DNA of 64,000 nt from Hydrogenophaga taeniospiralis CCUG 15921 (GCF_001592305.1 NZ_BCWR01000004.1:62001-126000), one strand, 5' to 3'. Numbered from the stretch's first letter, positions 54,503 to 63,750 are shown. Notes: generated by a model from the letters alone, not told the origin. A program made the numbers and translations.

Positions 54503-55807
54503 TCAGGCGGTCAGCGCCTCGCGCCGCGCGGGCATGCGCTGCCGGGCCAGGGCCAGGCGCTCCTGCTCCAGGGCGCGCGCCAGGGCTTTGTGGCCGCTGC
54601 GTTGGGCCGCCGCGATCAGCGTGAGGTCGATCAGGTCGCGCTGCGCATGGCTGCCACCGAACCGGTGCGACTGGCTGCGCACCGGGCGCAGCAGGGCCAC
54701 CGCACGCGCCCAGTCCTGCTGGCCGAAGGCGATGCAAGCCTGCGTGACCGCCGAGCCGACCTCGCGCGTGAAGGCCGCGTTGTCGCCCTCGTTGGCCATC
54801 GCGTTGCGCTGGGCCTGCAGCAATGTCTGCAGCAGGTCATCACGCCCGGCGGCCACGAACGCCATGGCAGCGTGCCAGTCGCTGAAGGCGTAGTGGCCGT
54901 CGCCCGCGAAGGGCGCCCAGCGCTCGGCCAGGCGCTCCCAGCGTGCGCCCACGTCCGCCCCCTGCAGGTCCAGCCGCCACAGCAAGGCGCTCGCGTCCAC
55001 CAGTTCCACATGGATCTCGGGACGGTGGCCGTGGATCGGCCCGTCGTACAGCGCCAGCACCTCGGGCAGGTCGCCCTGCGCGAGGTGGTGCAGCGCGAGG
55101 TGCCACCAGTTGTGCACGGCCAGGAAGTTGTCGGTCTGCCAGCCTTCGTTGCCCCGCATCCACTCGATGCCCTCGTCGCGCCGGCCCTGCATCTCCAGCA
55201 CGTGGGCCACCGCGTGCTGCGCCCAGGCGTCGCGGGGCTGCAGGTCCACGGCCTGGCGCCCCAGGCGTTCGGCGCGGGCGTAGTCGCCGGTTTCTTCGAG
55301 CCCGAAGGCCTGCATGCCCAGCACCGCGTGCCAGCCGGGCAGGGTGGCCGACCATGCGGGCAGCGCACGCGCGATGCGGTCGCGCAGCATGCGCGAGTCG
55401 CCCACGAAGAAGTCGAGCTGCTGGCCGGCCTGCAGGGCCAGCGCGTCCAGCGGGTAGTGCACGCTCAGGTCTTCCAGCGTGAGCGCGGCGGCGCGCCACT
55501 GGCCATCGCACAGCTGCGCGATGGCCCGCAGGTGCCAGGCCTCGCGTTCGTTGTGCGGCAGCTCGCGCGCGGCGGCCAAGGCCTCGCGGGCCGGCGCCAC
55601 GGCTGCTGCTTCCGAGGACAGCAGGTAAAGCCAGGCGCGCAGCACCTGGGCCATCACGAGGTCGGGGGCTTCGGCCAGCGCCGCTTCAGCGGTGGCCAGG
55701 GGGTTGTCGGCAAAGCAGCGGAACTGGTGCAGGGCCTGCTCCAGCAGGTCCAGGGCGTGGGCGTTGCCGCCCGAGAGGGTGTAGCCGACGGTGTCTTTCG
55801 TGGTCAT
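54503..55807 (-). CDS. Tetratricopeptide repeat protein (TTC38 family)
   Basis: A 434-residue protein made almost wholly of helical TPR-like repeats (ALDLLEQALHQFR, MAQVLRAWLYLL, ALEETGDYARAERLGRQAV, AAMAFVAAGRDDLLQTL). It matches the family that includes eukaryotic TTC38, which is also found in bacteria but has no known role. The start at 55807 (MTTKDTVGY) has GGAG upstream. It lies 47 bp after the hydroxylase gene and 45 bp before the DUF2917 gene, so the three are an operon. Confidence 0.85.
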   Translation of the reverse strand: MTTKDTVGYTLSGGNAHALDLLEQALHQFRCFADNPLATAEAALAEAPDLVMAQVLRAWLYLLSSEAAAVAPAREALAAARELPHNEREAWHLRAIAQLCDGQWRAAALTLEDLSVHYPLDALALQAGQQLDFFVGDSRMLRDRIARALPAWSATLPGWHAVLGMQAFGLEETGDYARAERLGRQAVDLQPRDAWAQHAVAHVLEMQGRRDEGIEWMRGNEGWQTDNFLAVHNWWHLALHHLAQGDLPEVLALYDGPIHGHRPEIHVELVDASALLWRLDLQGADVGARWERLAERWAPFAGDGHYAFSDWHAAMAFVAAGRDDLLQTLLQAQRNAMANEGDNAAFTREVGSAVTQACIAFGQQDWARAVALLRPVRSQSHRFGGSHAQRDLIDLTLIAAAQRSGHKALARALEQERLALARQRMPARREALTA

Positions 55808-55854
55808 GGGATTGCTCCGGGGTTGGGGTGAGGAAAAAGGAAAAAGAGAGGGGA

Positions 55855-56589
55855 TCAATGTCTGGCGCGCGACACGTCGCGGAACACCAGCATTTCGGGA
55901 ATGCGCGCGGAGGCGCCGTCATGGAAACCCAGTTCGGGCCAGGGCGCGTTCGCCGGTCCGTTGCGGAAGGTGCCGAACAGCAGGTCCCACAGCGGCAGGT
56001 CGGCGTAGTTGTGCGCATGCACGCCGCGCTGGTGGTGGATGGCGTGGCTCTCAGGCCGCTGGATCAGGTAGCCCAGCCAGGTCGGTGTGCGCACGCGGGC
56101 GTGCTGGAACACCGAGAGAAAGGTCAGCACCGCCACCGCCCAGGCCCCCGCCTCGGGGCTCAGGCCTAGCAGCGGAAACAGCACCAGGCTGGAGAGCGTG
56201 GTGAACAGCGCCGTGTCCAGCGGGTGCAGGTAGAAGGCACCCCAGGCGTCGAGCGATTCGGCGCTGTGGTGCATCTGGTGGCCCAGGCGCCAGAGGGTGT
56301 CGAAGCGGTGCGCGCTGCGGTGGTACCCGTAGTGGAAGAGCTGGTACACCAGCACGCCCAGCGCCGCGCCACCGGCGGTGCCGAGCGCGGCCCCGTCGAA
56401 GACGTGCAGACTCCCGAAGAAGCGGCTCCAGAGAAGGCCGACGACCAGCGCCAGCCCGGCGTTGACCACGGTGATGGAAAGGGCCCGCACGCGCCAGCCG
56501 CGCACGCGACCGAGGCGGGCGTGGGTGACGGCATCGAGCAGAAGGAAGGCGGGCAGCACCGCCAGGGTGAAGATTTCGGGCCAGGACAT
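55855..56589 (-). CDS. Sterol desaturase / fatty-acid hydroxylase family protein
   Basis: A 244-residue membrane di-iron oxygenase. The three histidine boxes are HYGYHRSAH (~90), HQMHH (~108) and HAIHHQRGVHAHNY (~185). Several hydrophobic segments surround them. Such enzymes hydroxylate or desaturate lipids. The gene is the first of a minus-strand operon with the TPR and DUF2917 genes and is divergent from a GlxA-type regulator, a hint that the substrate is a lipid-like compound sensed by that regulator. Confidence 0.9.
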   Translation of the reverse strand: MSWPEIFTLAVLPAFLLLDAVTHARLGRVRGWRVRALSITVVNAGLALVVGLLWSRFFGSLHVFDGAALGTAGGAALGVLVYQLFHYGYHRSAHRFDTLWRLGHQMHHSAESLDAWGAFYLHPLDTALFTTLSSLVLFPLLGLSPEAGAWAVAVLTFLSVFQHARVRTPTWLGYLIQRPESHAIHHQRGVHAHNYADLPLWDLLFGTFRNGPANAPWPELGFHDGASARIPEMLVFRDVSRARH

Positions 56590-56706
56590 GGTGTTTCCAG
56601 TGAGGGGTTGAAAGGGGTTTGACGGTTCTAGAATCGATCAGGCACTGTAGGCAGACGGACCGTTTTCACCTGCAGTCAAATCCGACAGCCACCCGACAAA
56701 ACCGCC

Positions 56707-57756
56707 ATGTCCAACCCCGACGACGCCCCGGCGCTCGCCACCGTGGCCATCCTGGCGCTGCCCGAGGTCACGGCCTCGGTGTTGTTTGGCCTGAGCGACA
56801 TGTTTGTGGGCGTGGGACGGGACTGGCCCCTGGTGGTCGAGGGCCGCCCGGGCACCTCTTCGCTGCACGTGCAGATCGTCTCGGCCGATGGCCGCCCGCT
56901 GACCATCGCCAACGGGGTGCAGGTGGTGCCCGACGCCTCCATCGCTGACGCGGCGCCCCCTCAGGTCATCTGCATCCCGGAGGTGTTCCTGCTGCCGGAC
57001 GCCGAGATCCGCGGCCGTTTCCCGGCCGAAGCGGCCTGGCTGCGCGAGGCCCATGCGCGAGGTGCCATCATCGCGGCGGCCTGCTCGGGCGCGCTGCTGA
57101 TGGCCGAAGCCGGCCTGCTCGAAGGCGAGGACGCCACCACCCACTGGGCCTACTGCGACGTGCTGGCGCAGCGCCACCCGGGCATCCGCCTGCACCGCCG
57201 GCGGGCGCTGGTGACGGCGGGCGAAGGTCAGCGCCTGGTGATGGCCGGCGGTGGCACCTCCTGGCAGGACCTGGCGCTGTACCTGATCGCCCGGCTGGTG
57301 AACCTGGAGGCCGCGATGCAGATGGCGCGCCTGTACCTGATCGACTGGCACGAGAGTGGCCAGCAGCCGTTTGCGCGGCTCTCGGCGAGCCGGCAGTCGG
57401 ACGACGCGGTGATCACGCGCTGCCAGCTCTGGGTCGCCGATCACTACGGCGAGCCCAGCCCGGTGGCGGCGATGACGCGGCTCTCGGGGCTGGCCGAACG
57501 CTCTTTCGTGCGCCGCTTCCAGCAAGCCACGGGTCTGTCACCGCTGCAGTACGTGCACCACGTGCGGCTCGAAGAGGCCAAACAATTGCTGGAAGGCAGC
57601 GAGGACCCGATCGAGGCCATCGCCGGCCAGGTGGGCTATGAAGACGCGGGCTATTTCGCGCGCCTGTTCAAGCGCGAGGTCAACCTCACGCCCGCCCAGT
57701 ACCGCAGGCGCTTCGCGGGCCTGCGCGAGGTGCTGCAACAGGGCCGGACAGGTTGA
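56707..57756 (+). CDS. GlxA family (DJ-1/PfpI-AraC) transcriptional regulator
   Basis: A 349-residue regulator. The N-terminal half is a DJ-1/PfpI-like amidotransferase fold with IAAACSGALLMAEAGLLEG (~125) and the C-terminal half (~240-340) an AraC-type double helix-turn-helix (SGLAERSFVRRFQQATGLSP, AIAGQVGYEDAGYFARLFKR). It is divergent from the hydroxylase/TPR/DUF2917 operon (117-bp gap), its likely target. GlxA-type proteins usually sense a small metabolite. Confidence 0.92.
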   Translation: MSNPDDAPALATVAILALPEVTASVLFGLSDMFVGVGRDWPLVVEGRPGTSSLHVQIVSADGRPLTIANGVQVVPDASIADAAPPQVICIPEVFLLPDAEIRGRFPAEAAWLREAHARGAIIAAACSGALLMAEAGLLEGEDATTHWAYCDVLAQRHPGIRLHRRRALVTAGEGQRLVMAGGGTSWQDLALYLIARLVNLEAAMQMARLYLIDWHESGQQPFARLSASRQSDDAVITRCQLWVADHYGEPSPVAAMTRLSGLAERSFVRRFQQATGLSPLQYVHHVRLEEAKQLLEGSEDPIEAIAGQVGYEDAGYFARLFKREVNLTPAQYRRRFAGLREVLQQGRTG

Positions 57757-57795
57757 CGACCAGCGCCGCGCACTGCGGCGCTGGCGGACGCCGCC

Positions 57796-58080
57796 TCAGG
57801 GCGCCGGGTCGGACGTCGTCTCGAACTCGATGCCGCCGATGAACTTGAACAGGGCGTTGTACAGCAGGCAACCGACGGCCACGCTGAGGTAGCCGATCAC
57901 GAGGTACATCACCGGCATCACGATCACCATCATGAACATGGGCGGGCGCTGGCCCGCGGGCATGACCGCGGCCATGAACAGCAGGAACGGGATCAGGAAG
58001 ACCAGCGAGGCCACGGCCATGAGCACCGCGAAGACCTTGCCGTTCTGGTGGGGGGACAAACGAGCGATCTGTTGTTTCAT
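57796..58080 (-). CDS. Small hypothetical membrane protein
   Basis: A 94-residue protein with two long hydrophobic segments (VFAVLMAVASLVFLIPFLLF and MFMMVIVMPVMYLVIGYLSV) and a conserved-looking end FKFIGGIEFETTSD. It resembles small uncharacterised membrane proteins of Betaproteobacteria, without a named domain that I can confirm. The start at 58080 (MKQQIARLSP) is the only sensible one. Confidence 0.7.
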   Translation of the reverse strand: MKQQIARLSPHQNGKVFAVLMAVASLVFLIPFLLFMAAVMPAGQRPPMFMMVIVMPVMYLVIGYLSVAVGCLLYNALFKFIGGIEFETTSDPAP

Positions 58081-58172
58081 GTCCAGGCGCCTCCAAACGC
58101 CGAAGCTGCGCAACCGTCGAGCCGGTGGGATGCCTCATGCGCCGCCGGGCGCGGACCGCATGGCGGGCGACC

Positions 58173-58610
58173 TCACTGTACCGCGCCCGCCTGGCCCACG
58201 GACACGCCATCGGGCGGCCCCTTGAGTTCCACCCCATTGCCTTCAGGATCGGTGAGGTAGAGCGAGGGGCCTTCGCCCTCGGCGCCGTAACGCGAGGCCA
58301 GCTCGCCGGCTTCGACGCCGTGCGCCCGGAGCTCAGCACGGATCTGCGCCTCGTCGAACGGCTCCACCCGGAAACAGAAATGGTCGAGGTTGCGCCCCTG
58401 CGCTCCCGGCGCCGCCCCGCCGGCGCGACCGAGCGGCCCGTCCACGGGCACCAGATCGAGCAGCGAGCGCCCAGCGCGCAGCTGCACCAGCCCGATGCCG
58501 TCCTGGCGGCGCTCGACGCGGCAGCCCAGCACGTCGCAATAGAAACGCAGCATGGCGTCGAGATCAACGACGCGCAGCACGAGGTGGTCGATTTCACGGA
58601 GCTGGATCAT
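58173..58610 (-). CDS. VOC family protein (glyoxalase/bleomycin-resistance type)
   Basis: A 145-residue single-domain protein. The start IDHLVLRVVDLDAMLRFYCD, the central NLDHFCFRVEPFDEAQIRAE and the end YLTDPEGNGVELKG give the two βαβββ units with a His...Glu metal site typical of the vicinal oxygen chelate fold. GGAG lies upstream of ATG 58610. The substrate is unknown. Confidence 0.88.
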   Translation of the reverse strand: MIQLREIDHLVLRVVDLDAMLRFYCDVLGCRVERRQDGIGLVQLRAGRSLLDLVPVDGPLGRAGGAAPGAQGRNLDHFCFRVEPFDEAQIRAELRAHGVEAGELASRYGAEGEGPSLYLTDPEGNGVELKGPPDGVSVGQAGAVQ

Positions 58611-58788
58611 GAGCTCTCCCCAAAATCCGCACCATAGCGCCAATGGCTGTGCGCAGGAAAGCACCGATGGCGTGTTCACCCTCGAATCATCCCTATTTAC
58701 CGAATAGATCATCTCTATATATCTGCTTTTTCTTGATGAAGTTACCCCCTACCCTCCATGCGTTCCCATCCCTTTTGCTGGAGACCCC

Positions 58789-59712
58789 ATGAAAAAGACC
58801 CTTTCCCTGCTGGCCATGGTGTTCGCCATCGGCCTGTCGTCCGTGGCCATGGACGCCGAAGCCCGGCGCATCGGCGGCGGCAAGTCCTTTGGCATGCAGC
58901 GCCAGAGCGCGCCGCCCGCCAAGGCCCCCACCACCACGCCGGCGCAAACGCCTGCGGCCACGCCCGGCGCCGCCACGGCGGCAGCACCCGCGGCGGCCGC
59001 CGCGTCCACCCGCAGCAAGTGGATGGGCCCGATCGCCGGCCTCGCCGCCGGCCTGGGCCTGGCCGCGCTCGCTTCGCACCTGGGCTTTGGCGAAGGCCTG
59101 GCCAACATGCTGATGATCGGTCTGCTGGTGATGGCCGCCATCGCGGTGATCGGCTTCATCATGCGCAAGCGCGCTGCGGCCGCCCAGGGCGGTGCAGGGA
59201 GCATGGCCTACGCGGGTGCCGGCGCTGCCGGTTCGCGTCCGCAGGCGCCTTCGGCCTTCAAGACGCCCACGCCAGCCGCCAGCCAGGGCGGTTCCATGAT
59301 CGGCTCCGCCCTCGGCGGCCAGCCGCAGGCCGGCAACACCATCCCGGCCGACTTCGACGTCGCGGCTTTCGTGCGCAACGCCAAGGTCAACTTCATCCGC
59401 CTGCAGGCCGCCAACGACGCCGGCAACCTGGACGACATCCGCGCTTTCACCTCGCCCGAGATGTTTGCCGAGATCCAGATGGACATCCGCGAACGCAACG
59501 GCGCCACGCAGGAAACCCGCGTGCTCGACCTCGAAGCCAGCGTGCTGGAAGTGGCCGAAGAAGGCCCGCTCTACGTGGTCAGCACGCACTTCACCGGCCG
59601 CGTGCAGGAAGACGGCGCCGATCCCGAAGACATCAACGAAGTCTGGCACCTGACCAAGCCCCGCCAGGGCAGCGGCGGCTGGGTGCTGGCCGGCATTCAG
59701 CAAAGCGCCTGA
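58789..59712 (+). CDS. Tim44-like domain-containing protein
   Basis: A 307-residue protein with a signal peptide (MKKTLSLLAMVFAIGLSSVA), a long Ala/Pro/Thr-rich linker, two hydrophobic segments (~85-125) and a C-terminal Tim44-like domain (~185-305) with FVRNAKVNFIRLQAANDAGN and DIRAFTSPEMFAEIQMDIRE. Bacterial Tim44-like proteins are of unknown function; membrane or envelope roles have been proposed. A TGGAGA site precedes the ATG. An intrinsic terminator lies further downstream. Confidence 0.88.
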   Translation: MKKTLSLLAMVFAIGLSSVAMDAEARRIGGGKSFGMQRQSAPPAKAPTTTPAQTPAATPGAATAAAPAAAAASTRSKWMGPIAGLAAGLGLAALASHLGFGEGLANMLMIGLLVMAAIAVIGFIMRKRAAAAQGGAGSMAYAGAGAAGSRPQAPSAFKTPTPAASQGGSMIGSALGGQPQAGNTIPADFDVAAFVRNAKVNFIRLQAANDAGNLDDIRAFTSPEMFAEIQMDIRERNGATQETRVLDLEASVLEVAEEGPLYVVSTHFTGRVQEDGADPEDINEVWHLTKPRQGSGGWVLAGIQQSA

Positions 59713-59720
59713 AGTGAATC

Positions 59721-59823
59721 ACCCCCCGCGCCGCTTCGCGTCACCCCTTCTTGGGGGGGGCTGCGGCCTGCAAGGCGCACTGGCCGTCTGGCAAAGCCAG
59801 CCCGGCGGTGCCTCCGGGTGGCG
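59721..59823. repeat. Dispersed G/C-run palindromic intergenic repeat, copy F
   Basis: Follows the Tim44-like gene. It has CCCCCCGCGCCGCTTCGCG, then CCCCTTCTTGGGGGGGG and CTGGCAAAGCCAGCCCGGCG. The layout is like copy D. It is the sixth copy in the window. Confidence 0.65.
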
Positions 59824-59875
59824 TTGTTTCATGCGTTGACCGATCCGCCCCCCCCGTTTCCGAGTCTCCTCATTG

Positions 59876-59902
59876 CCCCGGCCTGCGCGCCGGGGTTTTT
59901 TT
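59876..59902 (+). terminator. Rho-independent terminator
   Basis: CCCCGGC (59876-59882) pairs with GCCGGGG (59889-59895), loop CTGCGC, followed by seven T. It probably ends the Tim44-like transcript, past repeat copy F. The stretch 59903-60059 up to the next gene shows nothing further. Confidence 0.87.
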
Positions 59903-60059
59903 CGTCCGCGCCGATGTCACCGAAGGACTTTTCCGTGCGTTCTGGCACAGGCCAAAGGGCATTTCGCGATTGACGGTGCGAGTGGGGCTCATCGATACTT
60001 GTAAGCCATTCGTTGCAATTTCCACCTTTCCCCGTCCAGGCACCCGACCGAGGCACGCG

Positions 60060-61991
60060 ATGACTTTCAGGCGACAGGAAGGCCCACACAGCTTGTGCCC
60101 ACCGCGCTGCTCCGTTGCCACGCTGGTCGCGCTGCTGATCTGGTGCGTGCTTCTGGCGCTGGCCCCGCTCACCGCTCGCGCGGACACCCATATCCACGAG
60201 CGCGGCCATGTGCTCGTTCTTCACTCCTACGGCCCGGACTTCACCTGGACCCGTTCACAACAGGAGGGCGTCGACGCCGTCTTCAGCCCGCTGGCCGCCG
60301 AGTACGAGCTGCGGATCGAGTACCTGGACGCGGTGCACAACCCGGGCCTGCTCAAGGAACCGCTGCTCCTGGAGCTGCTCCGTGCCAAGCTCTCGACGCA
60401 GAAGTTCCAGGTCGTGCTGACCTCGGACAACGCGGCGTTCGATTTCGCCCGCGCGCACCGCGCCGAGCTGTTCCCCGGGGTGCCCATCGTGTTCATGGGT
60501 CTCAATGGTTACGACGACGCGATGCTCCAGGGCGAGAGCGGCATCACCGGCGTGGCCGAGGACGGCGACATGTTCGGCACCCTGCAGGTGCTGCTGCGGC
60601 TCGCGCCGCAGACCCGGCGCATCGTGTTCCCGGGCATGGCCGACGACCTCACCTACCGCGGCATCCGGGCCACCCTCACCAAGGATCTGGCGACGCTCCC
60701 CGCGCAGGTCGAGGCCGAGTTCCGCGAGTACCCCCATGTGGACGCGCTCCTGGAGGACCTCAAGACCCTGCCGCCCGACTCGGCCCTCTTCACCATCGGC
60801 AACATGCGCACGCGCGACGGCCTGGGCATCAGCAGCCAGCGCGCCGCCGAACTCATGTCATCCACGGCCTCCGTGCCGCTGTTCACAAGCTGGGACTTCC
60901 TGGTCGGCCACGGCGCCGTGGGGGGCAGCGTCATCAGCGGCGTCGAGCAGGGGCGCCTGGCGGCGGAGATCGCGGTGCAGGTGATGCACGGGGTGCGCCC
61001 GGAAGCCATCCCGGTGCGTCGCGGGGCCGGCAAGACCCTGCTCTTCGACCACCGGCAACTGGTGCGCTTCGACATCCCGGCGTCTGAGCTGCCGTCGGGC
61101 GCCGTGGTCCGCTTTTCGCCGCAGAGCACGCTCAGCATTTCGAGGGAGGCCGCCTGGATCGCCGGGGTCTCGTTCGTGCTGCTGCTCGGCGTGAGCGCGT
61201 CGCTGGTCATCGCGGTGCTGCAGCGTCGACGCTCCGAGGAGCAGGTCCGCGCGCTCAACCAGGCCCTTGAACAGCGTGTGGCCGAGCGCACCAGCGCGCT
61301 GGAACAGGCGAACAAGGAACTGGAATCTTTTGCCTATTCCGTCTCGCACGACCTGCGCGCCCCGCTGCGCCACATTGACGGCTTTCTGGCACTGCTCAAG
61401 GAAAGCGTGGAGCCATCGCTCGACGACCAGAGCCTGCACTACATGAGCACCATCGCCGACGCGGCCCGCCGCATGAGCACGCTGATCGACGATCTGCTGG
61501 CCTTCTCGCGCATGGGCCGCCAGGACATGAGCAAGACCCCGGTGGACCTGAACGCCCTGGTGGCCGACGTGATCCGGGGGCTGGCGCCCGAGGCCGCTGG
61601 CCGGGACATCGACTGGCGGATCGCCGATCTGCCCGTGGTGGCGGGTGATCGCGCCATGCTGCGCATCGTGCTGTTCAACCTGATATCGAACGCTCTGAAA
61701 TACACCAGCAAACGTCCACAGGCCAGGATCGAGATCGGCACGCAGCCCGGTGAAGCTGGCGAGACGGTGGTGTTCGTTCGGGACAACGGCGCCGGGTTCG
61801 ACATGCGGTTCAAGGACAAGCTCTTCGGCGTCTTCCAGCGCCTGCACCGCGTCGACGAGTTCGAGGGCACCGGCATCGGGCTGGCCAACGTCGCGCGCAT
61901 CATCGCGCGCCATGGCGGCAAGGTATGGGCGCAAGGCCAGGTCGACCAGGGCGCCACGTTCTCTTTCGCACTGCCGAAGGACAACCCCTGA
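60060..61991 (+). CDS. Sensor histidine kinase with periplasmic ABC-substrate-binding-type sensor
   Basis: A 643-residue protein. After a signal/anchor helix, an ABC_sub_bind-type periplasmic domain (~40-330; GHVLVLHSYGPDFTWTRSQQ, VVLTSDNAAFDFARAHR) is followed by a transmembrane helix near residue 365 (AAWIAGVSFVLLLGVSASLV), a coiled coil and a histidine kinase. The phospho-acceptor is His430 in YSVSHDLRAPLRHIDG, with N-box NLISNALKYTS and FEGTGIGLANV. No response regulator gene is adjacent, so it is an orphan sensor. The start at 60060 (MTFRRQEG) matches the signal. Confidence 0.88.
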   Translation: MTFRRQEGPHSLCPPRCSVATLVALLIWCVLLALAPLTARADTHIHERGHVLVLHSYGPDFTWTRSQQEGVDAVFSPLAAEYELRIEYLDAVHNPGLLKEPLLLELLRAKLSTQKFQVVLTSDNAAFDFARAHRAELFPGVPIVFMGLNGYDDAMLQGESGITGVAEDGDMFGTLQVLLRLAPQTRRIVFPGMADDLTYRGIRATLTKDLATLPAQVEAEFREYPHVDALLEDLKTLPPDSALFTIGNMRTRDGLGISSQRAAELMSSTASVPLFTSWDFLVGHGAVGGSVISGVEQGRLAAEIAVQVMHGVRPEAIPVRRGAGKTLLFDHRQLVRFDIPASELPSGAVVRFSPQSTLSISREAAWIAGVSFVLLLGVSASLVIAVLQRRRSEEQVRALNQALEQRVAERTSALEQANKELESFAYSVSHDLRAPLRHIDGFLALLKESVEPSLDDQSLHYMSTIADAARRMSTLIDDLLAFSRMGRQDMSKTPVDLNALVADVIRGLAPEAAGRDIDWRIADLPVVAGDRAMLRIVLFNLISNALKYTSKRPQARIEIGTQPGEAGETVVFVRDNGAGFDMRFKDKLFGVFQRLHRVDEFEGTGIGLANVARIIARHGGKVWAQGQVDQGATFSFALPKDNP

Positions 61992-61997
61992 GCCGCC

Positions 61998-63260
61998 CTA
62001 CCGCTGCGCCCGCCGCTCCAGCAAGGCCCGCTCTTTCTCGTTCCCCGCTTGCGCCGCGGCCTGGCGCAGCGCGGCCCGGGCCTCTTCCTGGCGCCCCAGC
62101 TTTTCCAGCAGATCGCCCCGCACCGCGTGCAGCCAGTGGTAGCGCTGCAGGGCCTTGTCCTGCAGCAGGGTTTCGACGATGGCCAGGCCCGCGGACGGGC
62201 CTTCGTGCATGGACACGGCCACCGCGCGGTTGAGCTCGACCACGGGCGACGGCGCCACGCGCATGAGCTCGGCGTAGAGCGCGGCGATGCGCGCCCAGTC
62301 GGTGTCCGCGGCGGTGGGCGCGCGGGCATGGCAGGCGGCGATGCTGGCCTGCAGCCGGTAGCTGCCAACGGGCTGGCCCAGCGCCTCGGCACGCGCCAGC
62401 GCGGCCAGGCCGCGGCGGATCAACAGGTGGTCCCAGCGGCCGCGGTCCTGCTCGGTCAGCAGCACGGGGTTGCCCTGGGCATCGGTGCGTGCGCCGGTGC
62501 GCGAAGCCTGGATTTCCATCAGCGCCACCAGGCCATGCACCTCCGACTGGTCGGGCGCCAGCTCGGCGAGCATGCGGCCCAGGCGCAGGGCCTCGTTGCA
62601 GAGTTCGGGGCGCATCCAGTCGCCGCCACTGGTCGCCGTGTAGCCTTCGTTGAACACCAGGTAGACCACTTCGAGCACCGAGCCCAGGCGCTCGGCCAGC
62701 TGCTCGCCCCGCGGCACCTCGAAAGGCACGCTCGCGTCGGCCAGCGTGCGCTTGGCGCGCACGATGCGCTGGGCGATGGTGGCTTCGGGCACCAGGAAGG
62801 CGCGCGCGATTTCGTGCGTGGTGAGACCGCCGAGCAGCTTGAGCGTGAGGGCCACGCGCGCGTCGGTGGAGAGCACGGGGTGGCAGGCGGTGAAGATGAG
62901 GCGCAGCAGGTCGTCGCCGATGTCGTCCTGCCGCGCGGCATCAAGCGCGTCCACGAAGTCGGGCACGGTGAGCGCACCCAGCGCGTCGAGGTCGCGCACG
63001 ATGTCTTCGTGCCGCGCGTCGGCCATCTGGCGATGACGCAGCCAGTCGAGCGCGCGGTTTTTCGCGGTGGTCATGAGCCAGGCGCCGGGGTTGTTCGGCA
63101 CGCCGTCTTTCGGCCAGTGTTCCAGCGCAGCGACCAGCGCGTCCTGCGCCAGTTCCTCGGCCACGCCGAGGTCGCGCACGCGCCGCGCCACCGCGGCGAC
63201 GATGCGGGCGGACTCGATGCGCCAGACGGCGGCGATGCTTTGGTGGACGGCGGAATGCAC
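61998..63260 (-). CDS. RNA polymerase sigma factor, ECF42 type (DUF6596)
   Basis: A 420-residue protein. The sigma-70 region 2 (AEELAQDALVAALEHWPKDG, GAWLMTTAKNRALDWLRHR) and region 4 (GGLTTHEIARAFLVPEATIAQR) are followed by a long TPR-like C-terminal part (~residue 180 on), the mark of ECF42 factors, which need this domain for activity and have no classical anti-sigma factor. They are usually encoded beside YCII-related (DGPF) genes, as here. The GTG start at 63260 is the frame's first start. Confidence 0.88.
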   Translation of the reverse strand: MHSAVHQSIAAVWRIESARIVAAVARRVRDLGVAEELAQDALVAALEHWPKDGVPNNPGAWLMTTAKNRALDWLRHRQMADARHEDIVRDLDALGALTVPDFVDALDAARQDDIGDDLLRLIFTACHPVLSTDARVALTLKLLGGLTTHEIARAFLVPEATIAQRIVRAKRTLADASVPFEVPRGEQLAERLGSVLEVVYLVFNEGYTATSGGDWMRPELCNEALRLGRMLAELAPDQSEVHGLVALMEIQASRTGARTDAQGNPVLLTEQDRGRWDHLLIRRGLAALARAEALGQPVGSYRLQASIAACHARAPTAADTDWARIAALYAELMRVAPSPVVELNRAVAVSMHEGPSAGLAIVETLLQDKALQRYHWLHAVRGDLLEKLGRQEEARAALRQAAAQAGNEKERALLERRAQR

Positions 63261-63294
63261 GGACGGGAGCTTACTGCGGGGGTCACGAAAAGGG

Positions 63295-63332
63295 CCTCAC
63301 CCCGGCCCTCTCCCGCGCGCGGGAGAGGGGGA
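63295..63332 (+). repeat. 38-bp palindromic repeat, intergenic copy
   Basis: CCTCACCCCGGCCCTCTCCC, then GC-GC-GCGGGAGAGGGGGA. It is the same element as 40858-40895 (opposite strand there) except for two centre bases. It fills most of the 79-bp gap between the VOC gene stop and the sigma-factor start. Confidence 0.88.
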
Positions 63333-63339
63333 TTCGCAC

Positions 63340-63750
63340 TCACATCTGCGCAGGTGCCGCGGCCTCGTCCATCCAGAACACTTCCCACTGGTGGCCATCG
63401 AGATCGGCGAAGCCGTGCTGGAACATGAAGCCGTGGTCCTGCGGCGGGTTGGGCGTGGTGGCGCCCGCGGCCACGGCCTTGCGCACCACCTCTTCTGCCT
63501 CGGCACGGCTGCCCACCGACAGGGCGATCAGCACTTCGGTGCTCTTGTGCGCATCGCTGATGGGCTTTTTGGTGAAGCCCTGGAAGAAGGGCTCGACCAG
63601 CAGCATGGCGTAGAAGTTTTCGCCGATTTCCAGGCAGGCGCCCTGCTCGTTGGTGAAACGCTGGTTGAAGGTGAGGCCCAGGGCCTTGAAGAAGGCCTGC
63701 GAGCGGGCCATGTCCTTGATGGGCAGGTTGACGAAGATCTGGCGGAACAT
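63340..63750 (-). CDS. VOC family protein (PhnB/glyoxalase type)
   Basis: A 136-residue protein. It starts FRQIFVNLPIKDMARSQAFF, and GFMFQHGFADLDGHQWEVFW near the end is the DGH-x-WE segment common to this VOC branch. AAGGAG precedes ATG 63750. It lies between the YCII/DGPF gene and the ECF42-type sigma gene and is probably in the same operon. Confidence 0.88.
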   Translation of the reverse strand: MFRQIFVNLPIKDMARSQAFFKALGLTFNQRFTNEQGACLEIGENFYAMLLVEPFFQGFTKKPISDAHKSTEVLIALSVGSRAEAEEVVRKAVAAGATTPNPPQDHGFMFQHGFADLDGHQWEVFWMDEAAAPAQM

